From an uncultured Pseudomonadota bacterium (GTDB lineage: Bacteria > Pseudomonadota > Gammaproteobacteria > Burkholderiales > SG8-39): a DNA stretch of 64,000 bases. The stretch is from NCBI GenBank assembly GCA_903921325.1, contig CAIXPL010000004.1, positions 1-64,000 on the forward strand. Reading direction: 5' to 3'. The notes below the pieces were generated by a model. The model worked only from the letters and a program-made list of their open reading frames with translations. It did no database searches and was not told the origin of the DNA. Made by a program: the position numbers and the translations under genes. Positions 24,914 to 33,895 of this stretch are shown one piece after another. The number at the start of each line of letters is the position of its first letter. Position 1 is the stretch's first letter.

Positions 24914-26650
24914 TTAACGACAGGCAGGTGAATCGAAGCGGCGATGCAGATCGGCCGCCATACGATCAAGCACGGCATCCCAGCTCCAGTCGGCTTGCTG
25001 CCGATACAGCGTGACAGAGTCATACCACGGACTGTCATCGCGGCCGAGCAGCCAGCGCCAGTCGGGCGCATAGGGCAACAGGACCCAGGTCGGTTTGCCC
25101 ATGGCACCAGCCAGATGCGCCACGCTGGTATCCACACTGATCACCAGATCCATCAAATCGCACAGCGCGGCAGTATCGGCAAACTCGACCAATTCATCAC
25201 CGACATAGCGAATGGCTGAATTGCGCAATGGTTCGGCATCGATCTCGCGAACTTCATTCTGCAGGCACACATAGTCAAGGTGCGGAGGAAGCCGCGCGGT
25301 GAGCGCGGCCAGACTGACGCTGCGGTTGCGATCATTGGGATGTATGGTGCTGCCGCTCCACACGAGACCAACGCGCGGGCGAGACTTCGCTCCGAGGCGC
25401 TGCACCCACTGCGCCCGTTTTGCCGGATCACTCTTCAGATAGCCCCGCGTCGCCGGCACCGTCACCGGCTCTGTCTTGAACGCAAGCGGCAACGACAGCA
25501 AAGGACAATGAAAATCCACAGGCGGCAGTGCGCTACCCGATTCGATCAGCGCATCGACACCCTCGAGGGTCGAGAGCAATCCGAGCAACGGCTTGGGTGC
25601 CTCCAGCACCACCGATGCACCGAGTGCCTTTACCATCGGTGCGTAGCGACACATTTGCAAGGTGTCGCCCAACCCCTGCTCATGGTGCAACAGTATTGTC
25701 TTGCCGCTCAGCGGCTCGGCACCCAGCCACAAGGGCGCGTCGATGGCGCGTCGGGTGGGCCCGGTGCCCTGCAATCGCCAGCGCCACTCATAGAGCGCCC
25801 ACCCTGCCATCCAATGCCCGCACAGGAGAAACGCGATGGCCTTGTTCCAATGTGGGTCGGCAGCCTCGGGACTGATTGCGATCGCGCGGTCGTAACTCAG
25901 GTGCGCCTGGTCCATGCGCTTCAGTTCCTGCAGCACATTGCCCCGGTTATAGTGAGCCTCGGCCAGCTCCGGTTTGATGGCAATCGCCCGGTCATAGCTT
26001 TCCAACGCCTCATCAAGTCGTCTGAGTCCCTGCAACGCGAGGCCACGGTTTGACCAGGCTTCTGCCAATCGTTCATCAAGACCGATCGCGCGGTCGCATG
26101 CGACCAACGCCGCGTCAAAATGGCCAAGTAGCTGCAGCACGAAGCCACGATTGGAATGCACTTCAGCCCAATCAGGCTTGAGCCCGATCGCGTGCTCCAG
26201 ACTCGCGAGCGCCGCTGTGAATTGACGCTGCGCCTTGAGCGCATTGCCTCGATTCGACCAGGCGAGCGCCCAGTCCGGTTTGATCCGGATCGCCCGGTCA
26301 TAGCTGGCAACGGCCTCAGCCAGGCGATTGAGTTCCTGCAGCAGATTGCCGCGGTTGTAGAAGGCCTCTGCCCAATCGGGTTTTGCCGCAATGGCCGCGT
26401 CATAACTGACCACCGCCGCTTCGCGTTGATTCAAGGCTTTCTGGACGAGTGCGCGGTTGAAGTACGCCGCGGCAAAGTCGCGCTGAGAGCTGATGGCGCG
26501 ATCGTAACTGGCAAGAGCCTCAGGCCACTGACCGAGCGACTGATGAGCAAGCGCCTGGTTGAAATGGGCCTCAGCCTGGCGTGGATTGCGTGCGATCGCC
26601 CGCGTGGCGACGGGTTGTTTGCGCGACGGAACGGACGGCAGGCGTGGCAC
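24914..26650 (-). CDS. TPR protein with C-terminal glycosyltransferase-like domain
   Basis: This is a 578-residue fusion. Residues 20-270 hold about seven 34-residue tetratricopeptide repeats with repeating AEAHYNRGNVLQEL- and SYDRAIAIKP-type blocks. Residues 290-570 resemble the GT-B glycosyltransferase family 9/41 type domain, with HHEQGLGDTLQMCRY (about 315), GLVWSGSTIHPNDRNRS (about 430) and DTSVAHLAGAMGKPTWVLLP (about 510). GTG 26650 is supported by GAGGA 7 bases upstream. Such proteins may transfer sugars to proteins or assemble surface glycans. The gene begins 33 bases after the ABC permease stop, so it could be the last gene of that operon. Likely cytoplasmic. Confidence 0.85.
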   Translation of the reverse strand: MPRLPSVPSRKQPVATRAIARNPRQAEAHFNQALAHQSLGQWPEALASYDRAISSQRDFAAAYFNRALVQKALNQREAAVVSYDAAIAAKPDWAEAFYNRGNLLQELNRLAEAVASYDRAIRIKPDWALAWSNRGNALKAQRQFTAALASLEHAIGLKPDWAEVHSNRGFVLQLLGHFDAALVACDRAIGLDERLAEAWSNRGLALQGLRRLDEALESYDRAIAIKPELAEAHYNRGNVLQELKRMDQAHLSYDRAIAISPEAADPHWNKAIAFLLCGHWMAGWALYEWRWRLQGTGPTRRAIDAPLWLGAEPLSGKTILLHHEQGLGDTLQMCRYAPMVKALGASVVLEAPKPLLGLLSTLEGVDALIESGSALPPVDFHCPLLSLPLAFKTEPVTVPATRGYLKSDPAKRAQWVQRLGAKSRPRVGLVWSGSTIHPNDRNRSVSLAALTARLPPHLDYVCLQNEVREIDAEPLRNSAIRYVGDELVEFADTAALCDLMDLVISVDTSVAHLAGAMGKPTWVLLPYAPDWRWLLGRDDSPWYDSVTLYRQQADWSWDAVLDRMAADLHRRFDSPACR

Positions 26651-26683
26651 GGCGGCTTCCTCGTGCGACCGCTCGATGCCCGC

Positions 26684-27526
26684 CTAGCGCCGCGCCATTA
26701 CCCGGCGCTCAAGCCAGGCGATGGCGAGGTACATAAGCGCCGAGAGCATCGCGAGCAGAGTGATCGCGGTCATCACAATGTTGAGCTTGAAAATCTGGCT
26801 GCCATATTGGATCAGATAACCCAGACCCAGGCTCGCCGACTGGAATTCACCGACGACCACACCGACCAGCGCAAGCCCGGTGTTGACCTTGAGCGTGGCA
26901 ATCAAGGTCGGCACACTGCCGGGCAGCACGACCATGTGCAGGACCTGCCAGCGGCTTGCACCGAAGGTCTGCGCGAGTTTCACCTTGTTCGGATCAACCC
27001 CTTCAAAGCCGGCATGCACCATCAGGATGGTGATGAACACCGAAATGGCCAGCGCCATGCCATAAATGGACAGCGTCGCACCGAGCCAGATATAGAAAAT
27101 GGGTACGAACGCAATCTTGGGCATCGCATTGGCAACGACCAGAAACGGATCGAGTACGAGGTAGAGGCGCTGCCACCACCACAGCGCCGAGGCGACGATC
27201 ACCCCGAGCACCATCGCTGCACTGAACCCGACCACAGTAGCGAGCACCGTGGCGGCAGTGTGTTCCATCAGACCAGGCTGATTGGCACTCGCATGCAGCA
27301 GTTCAACAAATGTCGGCCACATCGCCGACGGGTAACTGGTGAACATCGGATTCACCCAGCCGTAGCGCGGCGCGAATTCCCAGGCGATCAGAAAGGCCAC
27401 CAGCAGCCCAAGCTGCGCCGCACGCACCAGAATGCGCCCGCGTCGCTCGGCACGCAGAAAGCCACGGTAGGCGGCACTGGGCTCGTTGACTGCATTGGGC
27501 GCATTGGCAGTGGGCGAGTCGGTCAT
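26684..27526 (-). CDS. ABC transporter permease, NitT/TauT type
   Basis: This is the membrane subunit (280 aa, six predicted helices) of a NitT/TauT/SsuC-type importer. The BPD-permease signature is seen at about residues 180-200: AQTFGASRWQVLHMVVLPGS, the loop that contacts the ATPase. An N-terminal cytoplasmic segment precedes the first helix. ATG 27526 (MTDSPTANA), 7 bases past the ATPase stop, is preferred; ATG 27547 inside the ATPase gene is the alternative. It forms a transporter with the ATPase and binding protein immediately upstream. Confidence 0.9.
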   Translation of the reverse strand: MTDSPTANAPNAVNEPSAAYRGFLRAERRGRILVRAAQLGLLVAFLIAWEFAPRYGWVNPMFTSYPSAMWPTFVELLHASANQPGLMEHTAATVLATVVGFSAAMVLGVIVASALWWWQRLYLVLDPFLVVANAMPKIAFVPIFYIWLGATLSIYGMALAISVFITILMVHAGFEGVDPNKVKLAQTFGASRWQVLHMVVLPGSVPTLIATLKVNTGLALVGVVVGEFQSASLGLGYLIQYGSQIFKLNIVMTAITLLAMLSALMYLAIAWLERRVMARR

Positions 27527-27533
27527 GGTGCGG

Positions 27534-28340
27534 TCAGCCTTCGACATGGACTTCGAGTTCCTGCCACAGGCGATTGAAATAGCCATTGAATTCAGATGCC
27601 GTGCGCGCCTGCATCGGGCTGGGACGCGCCGGACCGGCGCTGGGAAATGCCACCTGGTGCATGGACTTGACCTGCCCGGGGCGGCGCGAGAGCACGATCA
27701 CCCGGTCTGCCATGCCGATGGCCTCGGCAATATCGTGCGTCACCAGGATGGCTGTCTTGCCTTCGCGACGCAGGATGTCGGCAATCTCATCGGCAATGGC
27801 AATGCGGGTTTGCGAATCAAGCGCAGAGAACGGCTCATCGAGCAAAACGACATCGGGGTCGGTGCAGAGCGTTCGTGCGAGCGCCACGCGCTGACGCATC
27901 CCGCCAGAGAGCTGGCGTGGCAGATGATCCATGAACCGGGCTAATCCGTAGCGCGTCAAGAGCATCGCCGCGCGCTCACGCGCCGCGCCAGCCGCGACGC
28001 CCTGAATCTGTGCGCCGAGCACCGTGTTCTCGAGAATGGTGCGCCATTCGAATAGATAGTCCTGTTGCAGCATATAGCCCACGCGACGATCCGGTCCGCG
28101 CACCGGTTTGCCATCGAGCAGGATGGTCCCGCTGGTCGGTGCGAGGATACCGGCGATCAGCGAGAGCAGCGTGCTCTTACCGCACCCGCTCTGCCCGATA
28201 ATGCTGACAAATTCACCCTCGGTCACCGAAAACGAGATGCCACCGAGCGCTTCGGTCTCACCTTCACGGCCGAAATAGCGCAGGCTCACATTGCGCAGCT
28301 CGACTTTAGCCTGCCGCGGCGAGGCGGCGGCGCTGGTCAT
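27534..28340 (-). CDS. ABC transporter ATP-binding protein, NitT/TauT type
   Basis: This is the ATPase subunit (268 aa) of the importer. Walker A is GQSGCGKST (about residue 48), the signature LSGGMRQR (about 145), Walker B VVLLDEPFSALD (about 165-176) and the switch His TSTHD-like VTHDIAEA (about 198). Length and motifs are typical of SsuB/TauB. Its ATG overlaps the binding-protein stop as ATGA, so it is translationally coupled. Cytoplasmic face of the inner membrane. The ligand is set by the binding protein and is not known. Confidence 0.92.
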   Translation of the reverse strand: MTSAAASPRQAKVELRNVSLRYFGREGETEALGGISFSVTEGEFVSIIGQSGCGKSTLLSLIAGILAPTSGTILLDGKPVRGPDRRVGYMLQQDYLFEWRTILENTVLGAQIQGVAAGAARERAAMLLTRYGLARFMDHLPRQLSGGMRQRVALARTLCTDPDVVLLDEPFSALDSQTRIAIADEIADILRREGKTAILVTHDIAEAIGMADRVIVLSRRPGQVKSMHQVAFPSAGPARPSPMQARTASEFNGYFNRLWQELEVHVEG

Positions 28341-29422
28341 TTGGCAGCCATCGCCTTGCGCGCAAACTCATTGGTGACAAGATCATCAAAGCGCACGCGC
28401 TTGGCGGCCTCGAGCACACCACCCTGGACCAGAATGTCCTGGAACCGTTCCATCGCCGCCGGTGCAATTTCCGGGTTGACCTTCCACATGTGGGTGCGCC
28501 GATAACGCTCAATTGCAAAACCCAATGTCTGCGCATTGACCCCAGGAAAGAACTCCGCAAGGGTCTTCACCATGTCAGCGGTGGAGGCCGTGGCGGTCCA
28601 TTTTTGCGCACGCAAGACGGCATCGGTCCAGTTCTGCACCACATCCGGGTGATCGTGAATGTAGCTCTCGGTGGCCATGAAGGCCGTGTAATCGGCAAAA
28701 CCGACCTCCTCGCCGATGGAGGCAATGGCAAAGGCCTTGCCATCGAGCTCCAGTTGCGCGGCATCCGGTTCAATGAAAATGGCGTACTGATTCTGGCCGG
28801 CCAGCCAGGACCCGAAACGCGCCGGCACGCCGATGTTGTTGGCAAGCTTGACGTCGCGGGCCGGATCGATACCATGCTTGCGTAGCGCGGCTTCAAAATA
28901 CAGGATCGGCGTGCTGCCCGGCCTGAAGCCGAGAATGTTGCTGCCCTTGAGCACCTTCCAGTCAAAGGGTAGTGCAGGCTTGGTACGCCCCATCAGTACA
29001 AAGCCGTCAGTGGCAGTGAGTCCAGCAAAAATCTTCACCTTGGTCGGTGATTCACTGTTTCGGACATACACAGTGGTCTCGGGGCCAATCAGTGCGATAT
29101 CAGCCACGTTGCCAAGCAGCGCCGCCATCGCCTTGTCACCACCGTTCGCTGTGCTCAGCGACAACTCGATGCCGACGTCGCGAAAGTAGCCGCGCGAGAT
29201 GGCGACATAGGCGGGCGCGTAGAGGAGCGAGCGCACCACTTCGGAGTAACGCACCTTGACCGGGGGTTTTGCCTGCGCCATCGCGCCGGTTGCAGGTAGC
29301 GCGGCCAGACCAATTGCGGCCAGCAACAGCGCAGCGTGACAACCGATTCGTCGCAGTGGCAAGGCCAGCCGGATCTGCCCAAGCTGCAGAAACACAGCGC
29401 GAATTTCCAGAATTGCCTTCAT
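28337..29422 (-). CDS. ABC transporter substrate-binding protein, NMT1-like
   Basis: This is the periplasmic receptor (361 aa) of the importer, in the NMT1/SsuA family. An N-terminal leader with Arg-rich start and hydrophobic core (ALLLAAIGLAALPATGAMAQ) ends near residue 50, longer than usual for a signal peptide. The mature part begins VKVRYSEVVRSLLYAPAYVA, then SRGYFRDVGIELSLS, the family pattern. ATG 29422 is chosen because GGAG lies 7 bases upstream; ATG 29425 is 4 bases from it. The ligand may be an organic acid or sulfonate. The unknown hydrolase upstream is separated by 291 bases. Confidence 0.88.
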   Translation of the reverse strand: MKAILEIRAVFLQLGQIRLALPLRRIGCHAALLLAAIGLAALPATGAMAQAKPPVKVRYSEVVRSLLYAPAYVAISRGYFRDVGIELSLSTANGGDKAMAALLGNVADIALIGPETTVYVRNSESPTKVKIFAGLTATDGFVLMGRTKPALPFDWKVLKGSNILGFRPGSTPILYFEAALRKHGIDPARDVKLANNIGVPARFGSWLAGQNQYAIFIEPDAAQLELDGKAFAIASIGEEVGFADYTAFMATESYIHDHPDVVQNWTDAVLRAQKWTATASTADMVKTLAEFFPGVNAQTLGFAIERYRRTHMWKVNPEIAPAAMERFQDILVQGGVLEAAKRVRFDDLVTNEFARKAMAAK

Positions 29423-29713
29423 CATCGATCTCCAGGAATCAGACTCGGCCTTGCGGGAGCATACAGCAGGCCCCAACCGCTCAGAGGCTACGGAAACAAC
29501 CTGAGCAAGAACCACGCCCAAGTTGGAATCTTACCCATCGATACTTCGCACTTGCTGCCGCAACATCACCGCTACGATGACCACCCACTGCCTGAACGAG
29601 CGATCTGGGCTCAGCTCAAGGGTCTGGTGGACCCGACCGGGCGAGATAGCCACATTTTGCGAATCGCTGCCGGCAGGCATCATTGCGGGCAGCAGGTCGC
29701 GGCAAACCTAACC

Positions 29714-30985
29714 TTATCGATCAAAATACCCGGACGTCACGGCATCGAGCCAGCACGATCCGAACGCGGCGGCATGATCGGCATCGATGCAGTGGTGGCG
29801 ACCTTGCAGCAAGGCATGGCGATGCTCGCGAAAATAGGGTGCGACCAGTGCTGCTGCGCCCGATGACACTGGCGGCGGCAGTATCTCGTCGCCTGACCCA
29901 AACAGATCGAGTGCTGCGACCGACCCCAGCGATTCATCCGGATAATTCAATTCAATGTTCTCGCGCAACAGCGCGGCGAGCCCACGTGCCCGAACATCGG
30001 CAGGTAAAAAGGGCGCGTGCCACAGACGTGTCAGCATTTCAGTTTGCGCTGCGACATTGAAAAACATGAAGGTGTCTTCATGGCTCTTGAATCGGGGCGA
30101 CTCAAGTGCCACCGACCATTGAGCGGCCCGCTGCTCGTCGGACAGATCACGCGTGTAGAACGTGAAATCACTGTAGCCGCGCTCACGCACGCGAAACGCA
30201 GAGCGATCGTACAACCATTGATAGTCGCCGGTCGCTGCGCGGTTGGCAAAGTAGGCCAGGCCAAAATTGGCGGTACCCCATCCGGCATACCCATCGGGCG
30301 CCAACCGCCTCGCCAGGGCGTACAGAAACGGGCCACCCGTTGAAAACCCCCAATAAAGGGTCAGCATCTCGGAGCGTCTGGAAAGATCGAGGCACTGCGC
30401 GATCGCATGTTCGAAGCCGCGTAGCGAGGTATCCGGGGTGAGTGCCATCATGTGCTCGTGCAGGGCCGAGCCTTCACGCGCCACACGGGTCGTCGTGCTG
30501 CCCGTCGGGCTTGACACGCCTTCGGCACTGGCAACCTGCCAGGACTCGGTTCCCCAATGCGCCGCTTGTGCCCGATGAAACACCGGCATCCGCTCACCCA
30601 ATGGCACGCCCGACCACGATCCGCCACCGCTGCCATCAAAGAAATTCCAGCGCCCAAGCCGGGTCAGACTGATGAAGGTGACACCACGTCGTGCAAGCCA
30701 GGGGCCGATGCCTTCACGACCGTGATAGTCGCGCAGAAATTCGCGCCCATCGTCATGACCGCCTTCTGATGCGATGACGACGACGCGCCTGCCTTCGTGC
30801 ACGAACGCGACCTCGGGAGTCAGCACCGTTGCCACTTGCGTGAAGGGCTTGCCGTTCGATTCAAAGTCGAACATGCGAATTGACTTGGTAAATCGAGTGC
30901 CAGCGCGGCCATCCCATCGCGCTTGCAGTTCGCGTTGCCGATCGAGATCAATGGTCTCGCCGCTGGCCAGTGCCTTCCAGTCCAA
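29714..30985 (-). CDS. putative alpha/beta-hydrolase-like protein, function unknown
   Basis: I do not recognise this 423-residue protein at family level. It has an alpha/beta-hydrolase-like layout: a strand VVVIASEGG near residue 70, a nucleophile-elbow-like motif YWGFSTGGPF (about 215-224, G-x-S-x-G), an acidic strand ALDLFGSGDEILPP (about 365-378) and a late His-rich GRHHCIDADH (about 400). A Ser-Asp-His triad is therefore possible but unproven. No signal peptide is seen. It reads toward the NitT/TauT importer on the same strand and is divergent from the deacetylase and HpaB genes, so it is probably part of the same catabolic pathway, perhaps as an ester or C-C hydrolase (inference). Confidence 0.7.
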   Translation of the reverse strand: MDWKALASGETIDLDRQRELQARWDGRAGTRFTKSIRMFDFESNGKPFTQVATVLTPEVAFVHEGRRVVVIASEGGHDDGREFLRDYHGREGIGPWLARRGVTFISLTRLGRWNFFDGSGGGSWSGVPLGERMPVFHRAQAAHWGTESWQVASAEGVSSPTGSTTTRVAREGSALHEHMMALTPDTSLRGFEHAIAQCLDLSRRSEMLTLYWGFSTGGPFLYALARRLAPDGYAGWGTANFGLAYFANRAATGDYQWLYDRSAFRVRERGYSDFTFYTRDLSDEQRAAQWSVALESPRFKSHEDTFMFFNVAAQTEMLTRLWHAPFLPADVRARGLAALLRENIELNYPDESLGSVAALDLFGSGDEILPPPVSSGAAALVAPYFREHRHALLQGRHHCIDADHAAAFGSCWLDAVTSGYFDR

Positions 30986-31168
30986 GATTGCCTCCTCCTT
31001 ACTTTATCTAACGCCGTGGATCAATCCCCATCGTCCCGGGCATGCTCCAACGCCATCGATCGGGTCACCATGTCGAGTGTGCTGGACACCCCGGCATCGG
31101 CCGGCACCGCGCCTCCGCGGTCACTGCATATTGACGCCACGGTACATCTGCTGCATCGTACCAAAGGG

Positions 31169-31184
31169 CCGCGCATATGCGCGG
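31169..31184. promoter_or_regulatory. perfect 16-bp palindrome, candidate operator
   Basis: CCGCGCATATGCGCGG is exactly self-complementary and lies in the 252-base region between divergent start codons (30985 and 31238), 53 bases from the deacetylase start. It has the shape of a binding site for a dimeric regulator. No regulator gene is adjacent. Confidence 0.4.
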
Positions 31185-31237
31185 GGCACCACAACAACGA
31201 TTGTCAGCCAGGTGATTCTCAACCTGCAGGAGACACG

Positions 31238-32104
31238 ATGTCTGCGAGCAAAGACAGGGGGGCGCCGCGTCTTCCCATAAAACTTCCCGAGAACGCAAGA
31301 ATTTGCGTGAATGTCGATCTTGCCTTCGAAGGATTCCACACCGCATGCCAGTTTCGCCAGCGCGCCCCCCTACCCAATCAGACTGACCACTTTTCGCTGT
31401 CATTTGCCGAGTACGGCTTGCGGGTTGGCATCTGGCGCCTGCTCGATGCGCTTGAAGAGTGGGGCGTGCCAGCGACGTGCATCACCTCGGGGCTGGCTGC
31501 CGAGGTCTATCCAAAAACGCTGAAGGCACTGCACCAGGCCGGCCACGAAGTCATGGCCCACGCATGGACCAATGACGCGAACAGCCTCGCCACCGATGAC
31601 GAGCAAACCGAAGCACAGGAGGTCGTCCGTTCCATCGATGCCATTCGCCAGGCCACTGGCGAGGCTCCCGTCGGGTGGATGAGTCCTGGTGGCGTTGGTA
31701 CGCCAGCCCGGCTCAGGGCGCTCGCTTCCCAGGGGATCTTGTACAACTGCGACGATGCAAGCGATGACCTGCCTTTTGTCATCCAGGTTGGTGACATCCC
31801 GCACGTGGTGTACCCGCGCACGATTGGCTGCAACGATTTGTCCAACTGGCTTAATCCATCCAATCCACCCAGTGCATTTCTGGAAGCCATCAAGGCCCAG
31901 TTCGATCAGTATTACGCCGAAGGCGTGCGCGGTCGACCAGCCTGTTTTGATATTACCTTGCATGCACACATGGCCGGGCGCGCCTTGTTGATGCCGGCGT
32001 TACACGAGGCCATGCGCTATATCCTGGGTCACCGCGGGGTCTGGGTTGCGCGCAAACGTGAACTCGCGCAATGGATACTCGATCACCCTGACTATCACGG
32101 TTAA
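31238..32104 (+). CDS. polysaccharide deacetylase-family protein (imidase/allantoinase-like)
   Basis: This is a 288-residue NodB-fold protein. The first motif is NVDLAFEGF (about residues 25-33), where chitin deacetylases have T-F-D-D-G; D...E is closer to PuuE/cyclic-imide hydrolase-type members. The second motif has a single His pair region HEVMAHAWTND (about 103-113). WMSPGG (about 145) is the third. These changes suggest an amide or imide substrate and not a polymer. No signal peptide is present, which agrees with a cytoplasmic catabolic enzyme. ATG 31238 follows AGGAGA at the right distance. The HpaB-type gene follows on the same strand after 69 bases, so the two may form an operon. Confidence 0.82.
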   Translation: MSASKDRGAPRLPIKLPENARICVNVDLAFEGFHTACQFRQRAPLPNQTDHFSLSFAEYGLRVGIWRLLDALEEWGVPATCITSGLAAEVYPKTLKALHQAGHEVMAHAWTNDANSLATDDEQTEAQEVVRSIDAIRQATGEAPVGWMSPGGVGTPARLRALASQGILYNCDDASDDLPFVIQVGDIPHVVYPRTIGCNDLSNWLNPSNPPSAFLEAIKAQFDQYYAEGVRGRPACFDITLHAHMAGRALLMPALHEAMRYILGHRGVWVARKRELAQWILDHPDYHG

Positions 32105-32173
32105 CCCTGCGTGCCGCTGTTGGTGCGCCTGACACACGGCTAAGGTTATGTACCACTGCGAGAGCGCACTACA

Positions 32174-33793
32174 GTGAACGAACCCGAATCACGGATCACA
32201 CGCCCCTTGATGAATGAGTCAGGTTCACAGACGACACCTTCATCAGAACAGACATCCGGCTCCGAGATTGCGCGTCCCTATACGGGCGCCGAGTTTCTTG
32301 ACAGCCTCGATGATGGCCGCGAAGTATGGATTTACGGCAAACGCGTCAATAGCGTGACCGAGCATCCGGCGTTTCGCAATGCAGCGCGCATGATCGCGCG
32401 CCTCTACGACGCCATGCATGATCCCGCGCGCCGTGATGTGCTTACCCAGGCAAGCGTGCTGGGCGGCTTCACTCACCGATTCTATGTTGCCCCGCGCAGC
32501 GTTGAAGATCAGGTTCGCTCGCGCGATGCGATTGCCGAATGGGCGCGCATCACCTACGGATGGATGGGGCGCTCCCCCGACTTCATGGCAAGCTGGCTGG
32601 CAACACTGGGCGGCAATGCCGAGTTTTACGCGCCCTATGACGCCAATGCGCGGCATTGGTATGCCGAGGCACAGCGACGCACGGCCTTCTTTGCCCACGC
32701 CATCATCGATCCACCGATCGACCGCAACCGGGCCGCCGAAAAGAACGACGTGTTCGTGCGCGTCGTGAAGGAAACTGACCGTGGCATCGTCGTCACCGGC
32801 GCAAAGGTGGTGGCCACCGGCGCGGTGCTCAGTCACTACACGTTTGTCGCCCGTTTTGGGCAGACACCGCTTGCCGATCCCGCCTGCACGCCGATTTTCA
32901 TTGTTCCCACCAATGCACCCGGCGTAAAGCTCATCTGTCGCACCTCGAACGAACAACGTGCCGCCGTGCTTGGTGGGCCGTTTGACTATCCGCTATCGAG
33001 TCGAATGGATGAGAACGACGCCATCATTGTGTTCGATCAGGTGCTGGTGCCCTGGGAAAACGTGTTCATGTACGGAGACGTGCAAAAGGCGAACGGATTT
33101 GGTCCCGGGTCCGGCATGCGTGAACGCTCGCTGCTGCATGCGAGCACGCGCTTCGCAACCAAACTGGACTTCATCTGTGGTTTGCTCGCCAAGGCCCTCG
33201 CGCTGACTGGCGCAGACGAGTTTCATGGCGTGAAGGTTCGCATGGGAGAGGTCATTTCATGGCGCAATCTATGCTGGGCACTGTCCGACGCGCTTGCCAA
33301 GAGTGCGGTGTCGTGGAAGCACATGGTGCATCCTGATCCCGCCCTGGCGGTGGCCTATCAGACCTTTGGCCCGGAGGTGATGCCCGCGGTAAAGAACATC
33401 ATTGAAAAAGTCGTTGCCAGCGGACTCATCTACCTCAATTCGCATAGCTCTGATTTCGATGCGCCAGAAATCCGGCCCTATCTTGATCGCTATGTAAGAG
33501 GCAGCGATGGGTCCAGTGCGATCGAGCGCGTCAAATTGATGAAGCTCCTGTGGGATGCCATCGGCTCTGAATTCGGTGCGCGCCATGAGCTCTATGAAAT
33601 GAACTATGCCGGTAGTTCCGACCATGCCCGCCTGAGCGCATTGGCAATCGCCACACGATTAGGAGATCTGGATCGGTTCAAACGCTACGCCGATCAGTAC
33701 ATGGATGAATACGACCTGCACGGCTGGACGGTCGATGACATGATCGGACCCGAGGACATCAGTGTACTGGGCAATCGGCCGGCCACTTCGTGA
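32174..33793 (+). CDS. HpaB-type FADH2-dependent aromatic monooxygenase
   Basis: This 539-residue protein belongs to the 4-hydroxyphenylacetate 3-hydroxylase family (HpaB/PvcC), which ortho-hydroxylates phenols using FADH2 from a separate reductase. Visible family features are the acyl-CoA-dehydrogenase-like core, HAIIDPPIDRNR (about residues 175-186, usually H-x-x-x-x-P-x-x-x-R), VTGAKVVATGA (about 210), DQVLVPWENVF (about 287-297) and the helical C-terminal domain. GTG 32174 is the first start; the Ser/Thr-rich first 30 residues may be trimmed by starting at ATG 32210. The HpaC-type reductase is not in the window. Substrate unknown. It is followed by a convergent Liv operon. Confidence 0.88.
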   Translation: MNEPESRITRPLMNESGSQTTPSSEQTSGSEIARPYTGAEFLDSLDDGREVWIYGKRVNSVTEHPAFRNAARMIARLYDAMHDPARRDVLTQASVLGGFTHRFYVAPRSVEDQVRSRDAIAEWARITYGWMGRSPDFMASWLATLGGNAEFYAPYDANARHWYAEAQRRTAFFAHAIIDPPIDRNRAAEKNDVFVRVVKETDRGIVVTGAKVVATGAVLSHYTFVARFGQTPLADPACTPIFIVPTNAPGVKLICRTSNEQRAAVLGGPFDYPLSSRMDENDAIIVFDQVLVPWENVFMYGDVQKANGFGPGSGMRERSLLHASTRFATKLDFICGLLAKALALTGADEFHGVKVRMGEVISWRNLCWALSDALAKSAVSWKHMVHPDPALAVAYQTFGPEVMPAVKNIIEKVVASGLIYLNSHSSDFDAPEIRPYLDRYVRGSDGSSAIERVKLMKLLWDAIGSEFGARHELYEMNYAGSSDHARLSALAIATRLGDLDRFKRYADQYMDEYDLHGWTVDDMIGPEDISVLGNRPATS

Positions 33794-33873
33794 CGCGCAG
33801 AAAAGGTCGGCTCAGCGAGATCTGAACACGGGTAACTCGGGCATCTCGCGGGTGAGTGCGCCGCCCGCACCCA

Positions 33874-33895
33874 AGCCTTTGAAGAATAAAAGGCT
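33874..33895 (-). terminator. hairpin between convergent HpaB and LivF genes
   Basis: AGCCTTT and AAAGGCT form a 7-bp stem with an 8-base A-rich loop at the very end of the Liv operon. It ends on the first base of the LivF stop codon. No clear T run follows, so it is only a possible terminator. Confidence 0.25.

Noticed and set aside
26156..27577. Plus-strand frame opposite the TPR and permease genes
   Set aside because: It crosses two well-supported minus-strand genes and their gap, with no motif.
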